A stretch of 64,000 bases of DNA from Candidatus Methylospira mobilis (GCF_009498235.1 NZ_CP044205.1:1359716-1423715), one strand, 5' to 3'. Positions 45,092-54,868 are shown, counted from the first letter of the stretch. The notes: generated from the sequence alone by a model not told the origin. Translations and numbers: made by a program.

Positions 45092-45175
45092 ATGAAAAGC
45101 CTAATCCGATGTAGTGGTCAAGTATTTTCGGACATCCAGATAGGTTGTGTTGCTGCCATTTTCTGCTCGTAGGCT
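45092..45175 (+). mobile_element. IS3-like terminal fragment fused to a gene start
   Basis: AAGGAG followed by an ATG at 45092 begins a frame MKSLIR that runs at 45110 into TGTAGTGGTCAAGTATTTTC and on into GGACATCCAGATAGG. The TGTAGTGGTCAAG opening is of the type that borders IS3-family elements. The frame stops after 26 codons. I read it as the start of a lost gene interrupted by an IS end, with the rest of the IS deleted. Confidence 0.4.
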
Positions 45176-45265
45176 ATGGGCGGCAGGTTAAACGTCCTAA
45201 TAACAGGGTGGTGAAAGTGTGCCGCAGGCACACACAGTAAGGTAATCTAAACAGGAACAGTAATT

Positions 45266-48200
45266 ATGGGTAGTCTCAATCTTAGAAGCCAGAATCTGGA
45301 TGGAATCAGCGGTAACATCTATGCGCCAGGTGACTGGGTCAGCACATACAGCAATGTGGCGCAGAATAATTCAAATACCTTCATATTCGGGACGCTGGGC
45401 GATGCCAACATTACCAGCCGGCAAGACAGCACCGATACACAAACGGGATTCCATCGGTTGTTCACATTGAAGGTGGAAGGCTCATATAAATCGTATACAG
45501 TATCGAGCAGTTATGGCTATGTCACATTGACTAACGTTCAGAACGGCCAGACTATAAAATTTCAGCTCAGCCAACCGGAAGCCGGCGCCAATGATTCAGG
45601 TGTCGACGTACAGTTTCTTGATGGCGGTCTGGCCTTTACGTCTTATGTCGATGCCAACAGCGGTGCCTGGTCAGCCTATGTCACCAAAGGCGGAACCAGT
45701 AACATGTGGGGAACGGGTTCGGTGGCGCTTCCCGCGACTAACGTACAAACTGCGCTGAGTCTTGCGACGCTCGGTTCTACGACAGTCAACCCGGCGGATA
45801 CGCTCGCCCCTATCTATGCTCCTTCTTCTGGTTCTGTAGCCAGTACCTGGAGCAGCACTACCGGACTCGGGATGATAAATCTCGATACTGCGCTGGCGCT
45901 GGCTACAGGGAAGACCGTTACCCCTGCGTCCCCCCTTACCTCTGCCTCTGATACTACAACGCTTAATTGGGGTATAAACGCAGCTAATTTCCAGAGTGCC
46001 TGGAAAGCCGGGTACACCGGCGCGGGTATTACCATCGCAGTAATCGATAGCGGCCTCGACCTGAGCAATACCGCGCTCAAAACAAACTACCTGGCATCAA
46101 AAAGCAGCGCTTTTTCCTCTGTGCAGGATTTCAACGGTCATGGCACCTTTGTAGCCAGTCAAATAATTGCGCAGAATACAGGTACGGCAGCAAACCCGTC
46201 GCCGGTTACCGGCGGCGCTTACGGTGCGAGCTTGCTGGCGCTGAATGATGGCACCTACGTCAACGGTAGCTATCAGGGTATTCAAGGCAGCATAGCGGCA
46301 GGAATCACTTATGCCGTCAATAACGGCGCCAACGTAATCAATATATCGTTGGGAACGTCTGTCGACAACGAGCTGTTGACAGCTTTGCAATACGCCAGTG
46401 ATAACGGGGTCATTGTGGTGGTTGCCTCTGCCAATTCGGGCTATACTAGCCCAGCTTATCCGGCTGCTGCCGCTCAAACACTGGGCAATGTCATCGCTGT
46501 GGGTGCTACGCAGTACACTGCTTCCGGTTCAGATATAGTGCAGGCCGGTTTCAGCAATCAGGCCGGCAGCAGCGCCGCTTATAATTATGTGGACGCGCCG
46601 GGCGCCAATGTGTTGGGCTATCAGATAGGAGGGGGGGTAAAGGCTGACTCAGGCACCTCTTACGCGGCACCGGAGGTTGCAGCAGAGGCAGCGGTTTTGG
46701 AGCAGGCGATCAAACAATCCAACCCCGCTCTTGATCAAACGCAGTTAGCAGCGGCGGTAGTGCATGCCATTACGGTGGGATTGGTCGGAGTCTCGCCTAA
46801 TGTCATCACGAATGATGCGACAAATGCTTATTCTCCATACACATTCACGCTCAGTGCTTCAGTGACCAGCTATATTGCTGCAAACCCAGTTATGAATACT
46901 TTTAACGGTAGCTATAGCGATGGCGAAGTTGGGGGGGGGAATACGTTTAAAATTGACGATATTATCACTGGCAAGGGAACTATCAATACGCTGAATATCT
47001 CGTATTATACGGAAGGTGGTGCTACTTCATTTACAGCAGATAATGACAGTATTTGGTCTCATGTTAGCGGGATCCAAAATCTTTCGATTGCAACCGACGG
47101 CACAGGCGCACAGACCCTTACCTCAGGTGCTAAGTTTAATGCCGCATTTGCTACGGCAGGCGTATATCTGACGTCGACAGCCGTCGACGGCGCGATTAAT
47201 GTTTATATGGATGGGAGTCATGGTGGGACCCTGTTTACCGGGACTGAAACAATCAATGCAAACACAACCGGTCAGGGTGCGCAGACTATTAACGCCGGCT
47301 CTGGTCCTGCCACAGTGATAGCATCAGACCGGGGTGGTGCGCAAACCATTGCGGGTGCAAATCTTATCGGAGTGTCGATAACAAACAAAGGTGGCGGTGG
47401 TGCGCAGACGATTACCAGTACGGGCGCAGGCCCTGTCACAATATCAGCATCAGATGGTTCGGGCGCGCAGACGATTACCAGTACGGGCGCAGGCCCTGTC
47501 ACAATATCAGCATCAGATGGTTCGGGCGCGCAGACGATTACCAGTACGGGCGCAGGCCCTGTCACAATATCAGCATCAGATGGTTCGGGCGCGCAGATGA
47601 TTACCAGTACGGGCGCAGGCTCCGTCACAATAACAGCATTTGATGATTCAGGCGCGCAGACGATTACCAGTACGGGCGCAGGCTCCGCCACAATAACAGC
47701 ATCAGATCTTTCAGGCGCGCAGACGATTACAACGGGTGCGGGCAACGATATTTTAAACGTGACGTTGTCTGCCGGAGCAACCAATACCATTGCAACGGGC
47801 GCAGGCAACGATACGATCAACCTCTCTTATACTGCTACTGCTGGCTCGGCTTCGACCAACACCATTACAGGCGGCCTCGGTGCTGACACGATCAACTTGG
47901 GTACCCAAACCACCGGTACGGTTGATAAACTGATCTATGCCGCACTTAGCGGTACCAATGATACCGGCTCGGCCATCACCGCCAACGGCGCACTGAGCGG
48001 TGTCGACGTTATCAGCGGCGCAAGAACTGGGGACGTAATCAATCTTGGCGCTGCTGCCGGTACGCTGACCAACGCATTGGATGGCGGCTTTACAAACCCG
48101 GTTGTTGCCGGTGGGCTGTCAGCACAAATCGTGCTGGGTAATTACACTGGTGGTACCAATGGTACGTTTACTGCCTCTGCCACGGGTAATTCATCCCTGG

Positions 48201-48313
48201 TTCAGTGGGCCGATGCGACTGTCGGCCACGGTACGGCTGCGGTCGTCCTCATTGGTTATGCCGATACCGCAGCCACGGTTATTAGTGGGGCGGGTCTCAT
48301 CACCCTCGCTTAA
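45266..48313 (+). CDS. Subtilisin-like (S8) extracellular protease with repeats and RTX-like tail
   Basis: This 1,015-residue protein has no N-terminal signal peptide. A beta-rich N-terminal domain (about 1-235) precedes an S8 protease: Asp in IAVIDSGLDLSN (near 259), His in DFNGHGTFVAS (near 292), Ser in SGTSYAAPE (near 464). Residues about 712-825 are 21-residue tandem repeats. Then come RTX-like calcium-binding motifs (GAGNDTINLS, GGLGADTINLG) and a hydrophobic C-terminus of the kind recognised by type I secretion. No type I exporter is present nearby. A GGAA-containing site precedes the ATG, and a terminator follows. Confidence 0.9.
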   Translation: MGSLNLRSQNLDGISGNIYAPGDWVSTYSNVAQNNSNTFIFGTLGDANITSRQDSTDTQTGFHRLFTLKVEGSYKSYTVSSSYGYVTLTNVQNGQTIKFQLSQPEAGANDSGVDVQFLDGGLAFTSYVDANSGAWSAYVTKGGTSNMWGTGSVALPATNVQTALSLATLGSTTVNPADTLAPIYAPSSGSVASTWSSTTGLGMINLDTALALATGKTVTPASPLTSASDTTTLNWGINAANFQSAWKAGYTGAGITIAVIDSGLDLSNTALKTNYLASKSSAFSSVQDFNGHGTFVASQIIAQNTGTAANPSPVTGGAYGASLLALNDGTYVNGSYQGIQGSIAAGITYAVNNGANVINISLGTSVDNELLTALQYASDNGVIVVVASANSGYTSPAYPAAAAQTLGNVIAVGATQYTASGSDIVQAGFSNQAGSSAAYNYVDAPGANVLGYQIGGGVKADSGTSYAAPEVAAEAAVLEQAIKQSNPALDQTQLAAAVVHAITVGLVGVSPNVITNDATNAYSPYTFTLSASVTSYIAANPVMNTFNGSYSDGEVGGGNTFKIDDIITGKGTINTLNISYYTEGGATSFTADNDSIWSHVSGIQNLSIATDGTGAQTLTSGAKFNAAFATAGVYLTSTAVDGAINVYMDGSHGGTLFTGTETINANTTGQGAQTINAGSGPATVIASDRGGAQTIAGANLIGVSITNKGGGGAQTITSTGAGPVTISASDGSGAQTITSTGAGPVTISASDGSGAQTITSTGAGPVTISASDGSGAQMITSTGAGSVTITAFDDSGAQTITSTGAGSATITASDLSGAQTITTGAGNDILNVTLSAGATNTIATGAGNDTINLSYTATAGSASTNTITGGLGADTINLGTQTTGTVDKLIYAALSGTNDTGSAITANGALSGVDVISGARTGDVINLGAAAGTLTNALDGGFTNPVVAGGLSAQIVLGNYTGGTNGTFTASATGNSSLVQWADATVGHGTAAVVLIGYADTAATVISGAGLITLA
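47402..47730 (+). repeat. 63-bp tandem repeats inside the protease gene
   Basis: Units begin at 47402, 47465, 47528, 47591, 47654 and 47717 (last partial). Each full unit encodes AQTITSTGAGPVTISASDGS plus G. The first three are nearly identical at the DNA level, whereas later ones differ at several codons, pointing to recent expansion. The unit keeps the reading frame, so copy number could vary without destroying the protein. Confidence 0.92.
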
Positions 48314-48356
48314 TTAAGTGGTCGGGTAAAGGTAGGTGTAACCGCCGTAGAAAGGG

Positions 48357-48382
48357 GAAACCGGCTTCTGGCCGGTTTTTTC
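48357..48382 (+). terminator. Terminator of the protease gene
   Basis: AAACCGGC and GCCGGTTT form a strong stem with a TTCTG-like loop, followed by TTTTCG. It lies about 45 bases after the protease stop, a typical rho-independent terminator. Confidence 0.82.
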
Positions 48383-48436
48383 GTTTCAAGGAGGTTTATC
48401 TTGCGCACAGTGTTCTTTATCGATGGGTAACTGAGC

Positions 48437-48637
48437 ATGCGAACACATCACGAACTGGACGAACGTAGTCTCGCATTGCATCGTTTGATCGCGGACAAGA
48501 TCAGGCAGTATCCAGTCTTGTTCGACAGGGCCAAGGAGACGCTCGCCCGGCGGCGAAAAATTGTCTGCGTATCGTCACACAGCCCAGTCTGCCGGTATTT
48601 AAGTCTGGCGGATATCGCTAGAAGCCGTAGCGGGTGA
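48437..48637 (+). pseudogene. Truncated small gene
   Basis: The 66-codon frame begins MRTHHELDERSLALHRLIAD, a helical, charged opening that resembles a family of roughly 100-residue proteins of unknown function in proteobacteria. After about residue 43 (RRKIVCVSS) the sequence becomes uncharacteristic and ends early. I therefore read it as a 5' remnant with a frameshift or deletion. Function unknown. Confidence 0.45.
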
Positions 48638-48658
48638 CTGTAGGCCGTGCGCGTCGGA

Positions 48659-49663
48659 TCAGTCCGGAAACTGATAGTCCCGTTCCCGAAAAAGTTTCAG
48701 GCAGGCATCCACCGCCAGGGGATCGTAAAGCGCGCCTCTGTTACGGGTGATTTCCTCCAGCGCGGCATCGACACCCCGTCCAGGGCGATAGGGGCGGTGC
48801 GACATCATGGCTTCTACTACGTCGGCGACCGCCAGAATCCTGGCTTCCAGCAGGATTTCCGTCTCGCTGAGCCCCTGCGGATAACCCGACCCGTTTTGCC
48901 GTTCCTGGTGTTGCAATACGATTTGGGGAATCGGCCAGGGAAAATTGATCGGTTTGAGTATTTCATAGCCAGCTTCCGGGTGCTCCTTGATGAGACAGTA
49001 TTCAGTGGCGCTCAGCCGTCCCGGTTTGCAGAGTATTTCGGCCGGAACCCGTATCTTGCCGATGTCGTGCACTACGCCGGCAAGATAGATTCCCTCGATC
49101 TGATCTTCCGGCAATTGCATCTCTCTGGCGATAGCGGCAGCGAGGCCGGCCGCACGGCGCTGATGTCCGGCAGTGTAGGGGTCGCGCATTTCGACTGTGG
49201 CGGCGATCGCGGTGATGAAGTCCAGCATGCTTTCCTTTAGCTTGCTGGTGCGATCTTCCACCATTTCTTCCAGATGGTTGCGCAGACGGTTAATTTCGAG
49301 GTGGGCTTGGACCCTGGCCAGCAACTCTTCGCGCTGATAGGGTTTTGTGACAAAATCCACGGCCCCCAAGGCAAATCCTTGCACTTTTTCTTCGGTTTCG
49401 GACAGGGCGGTGACGAAAATCACCGGTGCGCCACGGGTTTTAGGGTGCTCCTTGAGTCTCCGGCAGACTTCGAAGCCATCCATATCGGGCATGCGAATAT
49501 CGAGCAAAACCAGTTCAGGCGGGTTACTGATCGCGGACTTCAAGGCCAGTTCCCCGTTAATGGCTGCGCGTACCTCATAACCTTCCTCCTGGAGGAGGTT
49601 CGACAACAATTTCAGAGAGGCCGGAGTGTCATCGACGGCAAGAATTTTACCTTTTTTAGCCAT
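48659..49663 (-). CDS. Receiver-HD-GYP response regulator (RpfG-like)
   Basis: The ATG at 49663, after GAGAGAC, gives 334 residues; the longer frame has no support. Residues 1-125 are a receiver (ILAVDDTPASL, phospho-Asp in LVLLDIRMPDMDG, Lys in FVTKPYQ). After a coiled linker comes an HD-GYP domain with HDIGKIRVP, HPEAGYEIL, GYPQGL and the ARILAVADVVEAMMSHRPYRP block. The signature reads HQERQNGSGYP where HHE is usual: the second His, a metal ligand in known structures, is Gln. It probably still cleaves cyclic di-GMP, but activity may be altered. Confidence 0.9.
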   Translation of the reverse strand: MAKKGKILAVDDTPASLKLLSNLLQEEGYEVRAAINGELALKSAISNPPELVLLDIRMPDMDGFEVCRRLKEHPKTRGAPVIFVTALSETEEKVQGFALGAVDFVTKPYQREELLARVQAHLEINRLRNHLEEMVEDRTSKLKESMLDFITAIAATVEMRDPYTAGHQRRAAGLAAAIAREMQLPEDQIEGIYLAGVVHDIGKIRVPAEILCKPGRLSATEYCLIKEHPEAGYEILKPINFPWPIPQIVLQHQERQNGSGYPQGLSETEILLEARILAVADVVEAMMSHRPYRPGRGVDAALEEITRNRGALYDPLAVDACLKLFRERDYQFPD

Positions 49664-50229
49664 ATGTCTCTCAATCAATTCGTCAGTAGCGTCTTCAGAG
49701 TCGCAGTCTAGTTGAAGTTTTCGACAAAACCGTCTGACTATGCTGTTGACATTCGAGTTTGCGCATCCCGTTACGCCGTGGTTTTTCCTTCCAATCCAAA
49801 TCCGGAAACAGTACGTATCTGCATGACGTGATATCTGCAATTAGTCGATACGGAGCAAGTTTTTAATTTCTTGCATAAATTAATGCGGACAGCTTGATTT
49901 TTGCCCAGGCAATGGATGGTCGTAATCTTTCTCTACATCCTCAGTCTATCAACTTTGAGGGTACACAGGAAGTCGCGGGTATTTGCCCGTAAATTGACCG
50001 AAAGCAGGAAATGTCAGTGTTCCTTGGGTTATCATGCAATATGTTCGCCGTCCGGTGGGAGCGATACTGTATTCTCGGGCATTCCAACTGTTGGTACAGG
50101 CTGAGGCTCGCTCCATTGACTTTCAAGCCCGCGCCCGTTAAAAACATACCCCTGTTGCATTCATGGAATGCAACTTTGCCATGATCAGAGCCTAACTTTT
50201 GAATTTTACTACCTCTCGGGAATATTAAC
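49664..50229. other. Intergenic region between two divergent genes
   Basis: About 570 bases between the HD-GYP regulator and ybiT, transcribed away from each other. It must hold both promoters. Frames in it show no protein similarity and no ribosome-binding site. No repeat was seen. Confidence 0.5.
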
Positions 50230-51825
50230 TTGCTTATCACCAATAACCTCAGCATCCAATTCGGAGCCAAGCCGCTTTTCGAAAATGTTTCCGTCAAGTT
50301 TGGCGAAGGCAACCGTTACGGCCTGATCGGCGCCAACGGCTGCGGTAAATCCACCTTTATGAAAATTCTGGCTTCGGTGCTGGAGCCGAGCGCCGGCAAT
50401 ATTTCGCTAGACAGTAATGAGCGCATGGCATGGCTTAAGCAGGATCAGTTTGCCTATGAAGATAGGCGCGTACTGGATGTGGTCATGATGGGACATGAGG
50501 AAATGTGGCGCGCGATGCAGGAGCGCGACGCCATATACGCCAACCCGGATGCAAGCGAAGATGATTACATGCGGGCGGCGGAGCTGGAGTCCGAGTTCGC
50601 CGAATACGACGGTTATACGGCGGAAGCGCGCGCCGGCGAGTTGTTGCTGGGCGTCGGCATACCGATCGGCCAGCACAACGGCCCGATGAGCGCGGTCGCG
50701 CCCGGCTGGAAACTGCGCGTACTGCTGGTGCAGGCGCTGTTTTCCAATCCGGATGTGCTGCTGCTGGACGAACCGACCAACAACCTCGATATCAACACCA
50801 TACGCTGGCTGGAAGACGTGCTCAACAACCGCACCTGCACCATGATCATCATCTCGCATGACCGGCATTTCCTCAATCAGGTCTGTACCCATATCGCGGA
50901 CATGGACTACGGCAAGCTGACCGTTTACCCGGGCAATTACGACGATTATATGGAAGCCTCGACGCTGGCGCGCACGCGTCAGCTTACCGATAACGCCAAG
51001 GCCAGGGAGCGCGTCGCCGAGCTGCAGGATTTCGTGCGGCGCTTTTCCGCCAATGCTTCCAAGGCGCGTCAGGCGACTTCGCGCGCCAGACAGATCGAAA
51101 AAATCAAGATCGAGGATATTCAGCCTTCCAGCCGCCAGTATTCCTTTATTCGTTTCGAGTACGATGAACGCGAAAAGCTGCACCGTCAGGCGCTGGATGT
51201 GACGGAGCTGAGCAAGGGGTTTGACCGTTCGTTATTCGAGAACCTTAATTTACGTATCGAGGCGGGCGAGCGCGTGGCCATTATCGGCGAAAACGGTGTC
51301 GGTAAAACCACGCTGCTGCGCTGTCTGGCAACGGATCTGGAACCGGATCACGGTGGCGTCAAATGGGTGGAGAAAGCCAATATCGGCTATTTCGCACAGG
51401 ACCATGCCGCCGATTTCAATAATAGTATGAAGCTGGACGAGTGGATGCAGCAGTGGATGCGCCCCGGCGACGACGAGCAGACGGTGCGCGGCATCCTCGG
51501 CCGTTTGCTGTTTTCCGGCGACGACGTGAAGAAACCGGTGCGCGTGCTTTCCGGCGGAGAACAGGGACGCATGCTGTTCGGCAAGCTGATACTGCAGCGT
51601 CCCAACGTATTGTTGATGGACGAGCCCACCAACCACATGGACATGGAATCGATCGAATCGCTGAACACCGCGCTCGACAAATACAAGGGCACGCTGATTT
51701 TCGTCAGCCACGATCGCGCCTTTGTCGGATCGCTGGCTACCCGCATTCTGGAGATACGTGACGGCAAGGTCATCGATTTCAATGGCAATTATGAGGATTA
51801 TCTTGCCAGTCAGGGTGTGGTGTAA
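50230..51825 (+). CDS. ybiT: YbiT-type ABC-F ATPase
   Basis: The gene begins with TTG at 50230; no ATG is near and the protein start [20 protein letters not shown] matches the family. The 531 residues hold two ABC domains: Walker [10 protein letters not shown] and GENGVGKTT, Walker [12 protein letters not shown] and [11 protein letters not shown]. The first signature is the YbiT-specific [11 protein letters not shown], not LSGG; the second is [10 protein letters not shown]. The interdomain linker is charged and helical. ABC-F proteins bind the ribosomal E site and aid translation; there is no transmembrane part. Confidence 0.95.
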   Translation: MLITNNLSIQFGAKPLFENVSVKFGEGNRYGLIGANGCGKSTFMKILASVLEPSAGNISLDSNERMAWLKQDQFAYEDRRVLDVVMMGHEEMWRAMQERDAIYANPDASEDDYMRAAELESEFAEYDGYTAEARAGELLLGVGIPIGQHNGPMSAVAPGWKLRVLLVQALFSNPDVLLLDEPTNNLDINTIRWLEDVLNNRTCTMIIISHDRHFLNQVCTHIADMDYGKLTVYPGNYDDYMEASTLARTRQLTDNAKARERVAELQDFVRRFSANASKARQATSRARQIEKIKIEDIQPSSRQYSFIRFEYDEREKLHRQALDVTELSKGFDRSLFENLNLRIEAGERVAIIGENGVGKTTLLRCLATDLEPDHGGVKWVEKANIGYFAQDHAADFNNSMKLDEWMQQWMRPGDDEQTVRGILGRLLFSGDDVKKPVRVLSGGEQGRMLFGKLILQRPNVLLMDEPTNHMDMESIESLNTALDKYKGTLIFVSHDRAFVGSLATRILEIRDGKVIDFNGNYEDYLASQGVV

Positions 51826-51882
51826 CGCCTACTGGTTACACTGTACGATGTATTTACTTACAAATCGCGAAGCGAGCACTTA

Positions 51883-51909
51883 AGCGCCGCTCCGTTTGGG
51901 AGCGGCGCT
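51883..51909. terminator. Strong hairpin after ybiT
   Basis: AGCGCCGCTCC and GGAGCGGCGCT form a perfect 11-base-pair GC-rich stem with a five-base loop, about 60 bases after the ybiT stop. No T-run follows, so termination efficiency is uncertain. Confidence 0.6.
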
Positions 51910-52020
51910 GTGAGGGAAACCGGGCAAGGTAAGAGCTTCCATGATAGGGGTGGCGGTTTCCTCTCGACCTTGTTAAGCAATGCTAATTCGATATAATCAG
52001 CGACATCCATTTAGTATTGG

Positions 52021-52040
52021 GGAAGCGCTGATTTAATCGG
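52021..52040. repeat. Solo IS5-type terminal repeat
   Basis: GGAAGCGCTGATTTAATCGG matches the end of the element at 7370 and the inverse of the IS5 remnant end at 44851-44868. No matching partner end or transposase lies nearby, so it is a solo remnant. Confidence 0.5.
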
Positions 52041-52091
52041 TTTTTGCAGACCTGCTGCGTTAGGCAGAGCGGCCGGATACCCAGGCCAGGT

Positions 52092-52167
52092 TTAATTCTC
52101 GTAGCCGATGTAGCGGATGATTTTCCATTCGCCGTTGGCCTGCTTACGAACAATTGATCCAATCGTA
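52092..52167 (-). pseudogene. 3' fragment of a SnoaL-like gene
   Basis: On the minus strand a short frame reads IVRKQANGEWKIIRYIGYEN then stop, just like the last strand of NTF2/SnoaL-fold proteins (compare the ending of the 23782 gene). A stop precedes it by about ten codons, so no intact gene exists. Confidence 0.4.
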
Positions 52168-52231
52168 ATTGACGCATGGTTTTGCGTCAAATAGCATATC
52201 CGGATTAGATACCAGCCAACCCGGGAGCACA

Positions 52232-52597
52232 GTGAATAATTTTACGCACATGGTTTTTCTGCACAATCTCGATCATTTGGACTCGCCCCTGGCATATCTG
52301 CTTTACTCCATGCACCAATCGGCTTATTTAGCCAATGAACAAGTGATTCAATTCCTGCCATGCTCGGAAATTGTAGTTTCGGGACCGTATTTTTCAGCAA
52401 GAGTTCATCGTCTCTATGATGGACAGGAAGTGGAGGATGAAGTATTTTTGCCGCATAATCTGATTGCCGCGATACTTCCTTTGGACTCCCATAAACGACA
52501 GCTTGGATTTGTTCCCGAGGAAAGCCGCGAACAACAAAAATCTGCGAGCGTCGTTGAAATCCAGATTGAGCTGACTGAAGAGCACACGCACCCATAA
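52232..52597 (+). CDS. Unknown 121-residue protein
   Basis: The probable start is the GTG at 52232, preceded by GGGAG at 5 bases; the longer frame from a TTG at 52169 lacks a site. The protein (VNNFTHMVFLHNLDHLDSPL onward) is soluble and slightly acidic, with a compact strand-rich middle (FSARVHRLYDGQEVEDEVFLPHNLIAAILPLD) and a charged tail. I recognise no domain. It stands alone between gene fragments. Confidence 0.55.
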   Translation: MNNFTHMVFLHNLDHLDSPLAYLLYSMHQSAYLANEQVIQFLPCSEIVVSGPYFSARVHRLYDGQEVEDEVFLPHNLIAAILPLDSHKRQLGFVPEESREQQKSASVVEIQIELTEEHTHP

Positions 52598-52619
52598 GTT
52601 TAAGGACAAAAGCAAAGTA

Positions 52620-53075
52620 ATGAATATGGTCATTACAAATTCGTTCTTTGCATTGCGGGTGCTATGCTTCCGGCTCATGCGGCGGCGCGCCATCGTTCGA
52701 GACGTATTACGAATCGCCGGTCAGTACGGAAGTCGGCACGACGCCCCGGTTTTTAATCGAGCCAGGATCGAGAGTATAAAGCCCGGATTCTTGATGCATT
52801 GAAACAGCGCATTAATTTTGCAGGTCACTATGTACTGTCGTCATTCGGCTGCTGAGGGGTTGCTTCATGTCGTTTGTGTTGGACAAAACCAGCGGACAGG
52901 TTTTCTGGCTGTATGCTGCGGGGAAGACTTCGGCCCAGACGTTGAGCCGGTGGCCTTCAGGAAAAACAGCCGCTTGCTTGTGATCACGGGAAGCCGCAAC
53001 GAGCAGGGAAAAGGCGTTTATTATTACGAATTCAAACAGGGTCAGTTCGCTTTGATTCAACAGGCTGAGCGGTGA
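52620..53075 (+). pseudogene. Multiply frameshifted gene for a secreted unknown protein
   Basis: Pieces of one protein appear in successive frames: GAPSFETYYESPVSTEVGTT, then EYKARILDALKQRINFAGHY followed by VLSSFGC, then CFMSFVLDKTSGQVFWLYA, and finally VCCGEDFGPDVEPVAFRKNS followed by RLLVITGSRNEQGKGVYYYEFKQGQF to a stop. The whole recalls a family of about 150-residue exported proteins in proteobacteria. At least three frameshifts separate the parts, so it is a decayed gene. Function of the intact family unknown. Confidence 0.7.
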
Positions 53076-53155
53076 CGCGCGCTCTTCCGCTCAACTCCGA
53101 GTGTTGCGTTATCCGTCAAGTCACGGACTGGATCGCGCCCATGCGGCAGGTTCTA

Positions 53156-53461
53156 TCAATCCGCGCTCCGCATGATGGGATGCTCGACGGCGATTTCCTG
53201 TTCGCATTGCGGGCAGGCGTACCAGGTTTCCGCATCCTGCAGGGTGTAGACGTCGTGGCTGTCCTGTTCCATCGGGATCAGGTCGCGTCCTCGCCCGCGC
53301 CAGCCGCAGTCCTGGCACAGAAACATCGAGCGCTCCATATCGTCGAGAAAACGCTGAAACGCGACAAAACTGATTTTTTTTATAGACATCCGCGCCGAAC
53401 TGATATGGAAGCGGATACCGGCGGATTTGTCATCGCTGTCTTTATCTATACGTCTAGGCAT
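53156..53461 (-). CDS. Zinc-ribbon-like small protein
   Basis: From the ATG at 53461 (MPRRIDKDSD) the protein has 101 residues; the ATG at 53479 would add six. Two cysteine pairs, C-Q-D-C and C-P-Q-C, about 38 residues apart, should bind one zinc ion. Between them lies a charged loop (GWRGRGRDLIPMEQDSHDVYTLQ). The N-terminal half is basic. Function unknown; it may bind nucleic acid or a protein partner. Confidence 0.6.
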   Translation of the reverse strand: MPRRIDKDSDDKSAGIRFHISSARMSIKKISFVAFQRFLDDMERSMFLCQDCGWRGRGRDLIPMEQDSHDVYTLQDAETWYACPQCEQEIAVEHPIMRSAD

Positions 53462-53776
53462 AGCCGTGCCCTCCTGCATGACAGAGTATTTTTGATCACC
53501 GACGTTGTCTGAAGCTTTGGTAGTAGCGACGACGGGGTTTACCTGCCGGCCTGAGAATTATCATACGCCAAAAACAGCCGGATATGAAAGGCTTGATTCA
53601 TAATATTGTTAAGGATGCCAGCTCTGCGTATCCGGAAATCGAGAGGTTATTTTTAACGAAATCCTGACTACTTATCCGACCCTGAACTATGGGATACTGT
53701 AATAATGACAATCCGGCTTTATTAATCGAAAGCCGATAGCGTGTTTTTCAAGTTTATGACTGTTCCCATCTAGGTT
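53462..53776. other. Upstream region of the secretion operon
   Basis: About 310 bases upstream of gspL that should hold its promoter. No gene or clear motif is seen apart from AT-rich stretches near 53680-53720. Confidence 0.5.
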
Positions 53777-54868
53777 ATGTTTGACTTACCCTCGTTGCTG
53801 AAAACTGAATTCGACTACAATGCTTTTTTGCGATGGTGGGGGTTGCAGCTCGGTTTTTTAGCACCTGAGGGCGTCCGGAATTTTTTGTGGCCGCGGCGTC
53901 CTTCGCTACTGATACGCCCGATGTCGGGGCAATTGTTGGTTTTCGTGTATGAAAACGATAATCTGCAGGAGTTGGGGTTATTTCCAATCGATGAAACGGG
54001 CGCACAGGCGCGCGACGCCTTGTTTGCCAAAAACCCCTATCTGTGCGATACCGATCAGGTGCTGATGTTGACACAGGATGTGTCTTTGCTGCGCCGTTGC
54101 AAGCTGCCCCACGCCGCGATAGAAAACCTGCATCAGGTTGTCGGCTTCGAGCTCGATAGGTTGACGCCGTTCAAACCGGAGCAAGTGTATTACAGCGCCC
54201 GAATTTTGGAGCGTATAAAGGAAAGCAAACAATTGCGAGTCGAGGTCGCGCTGGTGCTGCGTGACACGCTCGATCCCCTGCTTCAGGCGATGCATCGATG
54301 CGGCTGGAAGCCCTTTCGCGCTGATATAGATGAGGGCGTTGCGTTGACCCGGCGCCATGAGTTGCTGCCCGAAGCCTTTCGCATCCCCAGAAAGCGGGGG
54401 CCGTGGTGGGTCGCTGCCGCGGCGGGGGGCGTGTTGATGGCGATAGCGGGTATCGCCCTGTGGTTGCCGCTTACGATGGGGGAGACTATGGCAAGCCGTC
54501 TGCAAGCGGAAATTAAAGCGGGAAACAAGGTTGTGGCGGAGGTTGAAGCATTAAAAACAGGAGCGGAAAAGATAAGGATCAACGCTAATTTTATACGCCG
54601 TAAAAAGCGGGAAGAACCGCGCATGCTCGATATGCTGGAAGAACTGACGCGTATATTGCCGGACGATACGTGGTTGAACGGTTTGCAATACGATGAACAC
54701 AAGCTGCTTGTGCAGGGACAGTCTCCGAATTCGACGGAATTGATCGAAAAACTGGAGGTTTCCCCTTATTTTCAGGACGTGAAGTTCGCCTCGCCTATAA
54801 CCAAGGATGCCAACCGGATTGAACGCTTTCAGATTTCCGCTGCGGTGATTAATGGTCAGGCTAATTAA
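53777..54868 (+). CDS. gspL: GspL-like T2SS assembly platform protein
   Basis: This 363-residue protein has an N-terminal actin-like cytoplasmic domain (about 1-210), one membrane segment (GPWWVAAAAGGVLMAIAGIALWLPLT, about 215-240), and a periplasmic ferredoxin-like part similar to PilN (MLDMLEELTRILPDDTWLNGLQYDEHKLLVQGQ). It links the GspE ATPase to the inner-membrane platform. It opens the operon and overlaps gspM by 17 bases. Confidence 0.85.
   Translation: MFDLPSLLKTEFDYNAFLRWWGLQLGFLAPEGVRNFLWPRRPSLLIRPMSGQLLVFVYENDNLQELGLFPIDETGAQARDALFAKNPYLCDTDQVLMLTQDVSLLRRCKLPHAAIENLHQVVGFELDRLTPFKPEQVYYSARILERIKESKQLRVEVALVLRDTLDPLLQAMHRCGWKPFRADIDEGVALTRRHELLPEAFRIPRKRGPWWVAAAAGGVLMAIAGIALWLPLTMGETMASRLQAEIKAGNKVVAEVEALKTGAEKIRINANFIRRKKREEPRMLDMLEELTRILPDDTWLNGLQYDEHKLLVQGQSPNSTELIEKLEVSPYFQDVKFASPITKDANRIERFQISAAVINGQAN

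Noticed and set aside
47402-47730. Regular repeats resembling a CRISPR array
   Set aside because: The units are contiguous, without spacers, and lie in frame within the protease gene, coding for a 21-residue protein repeat.
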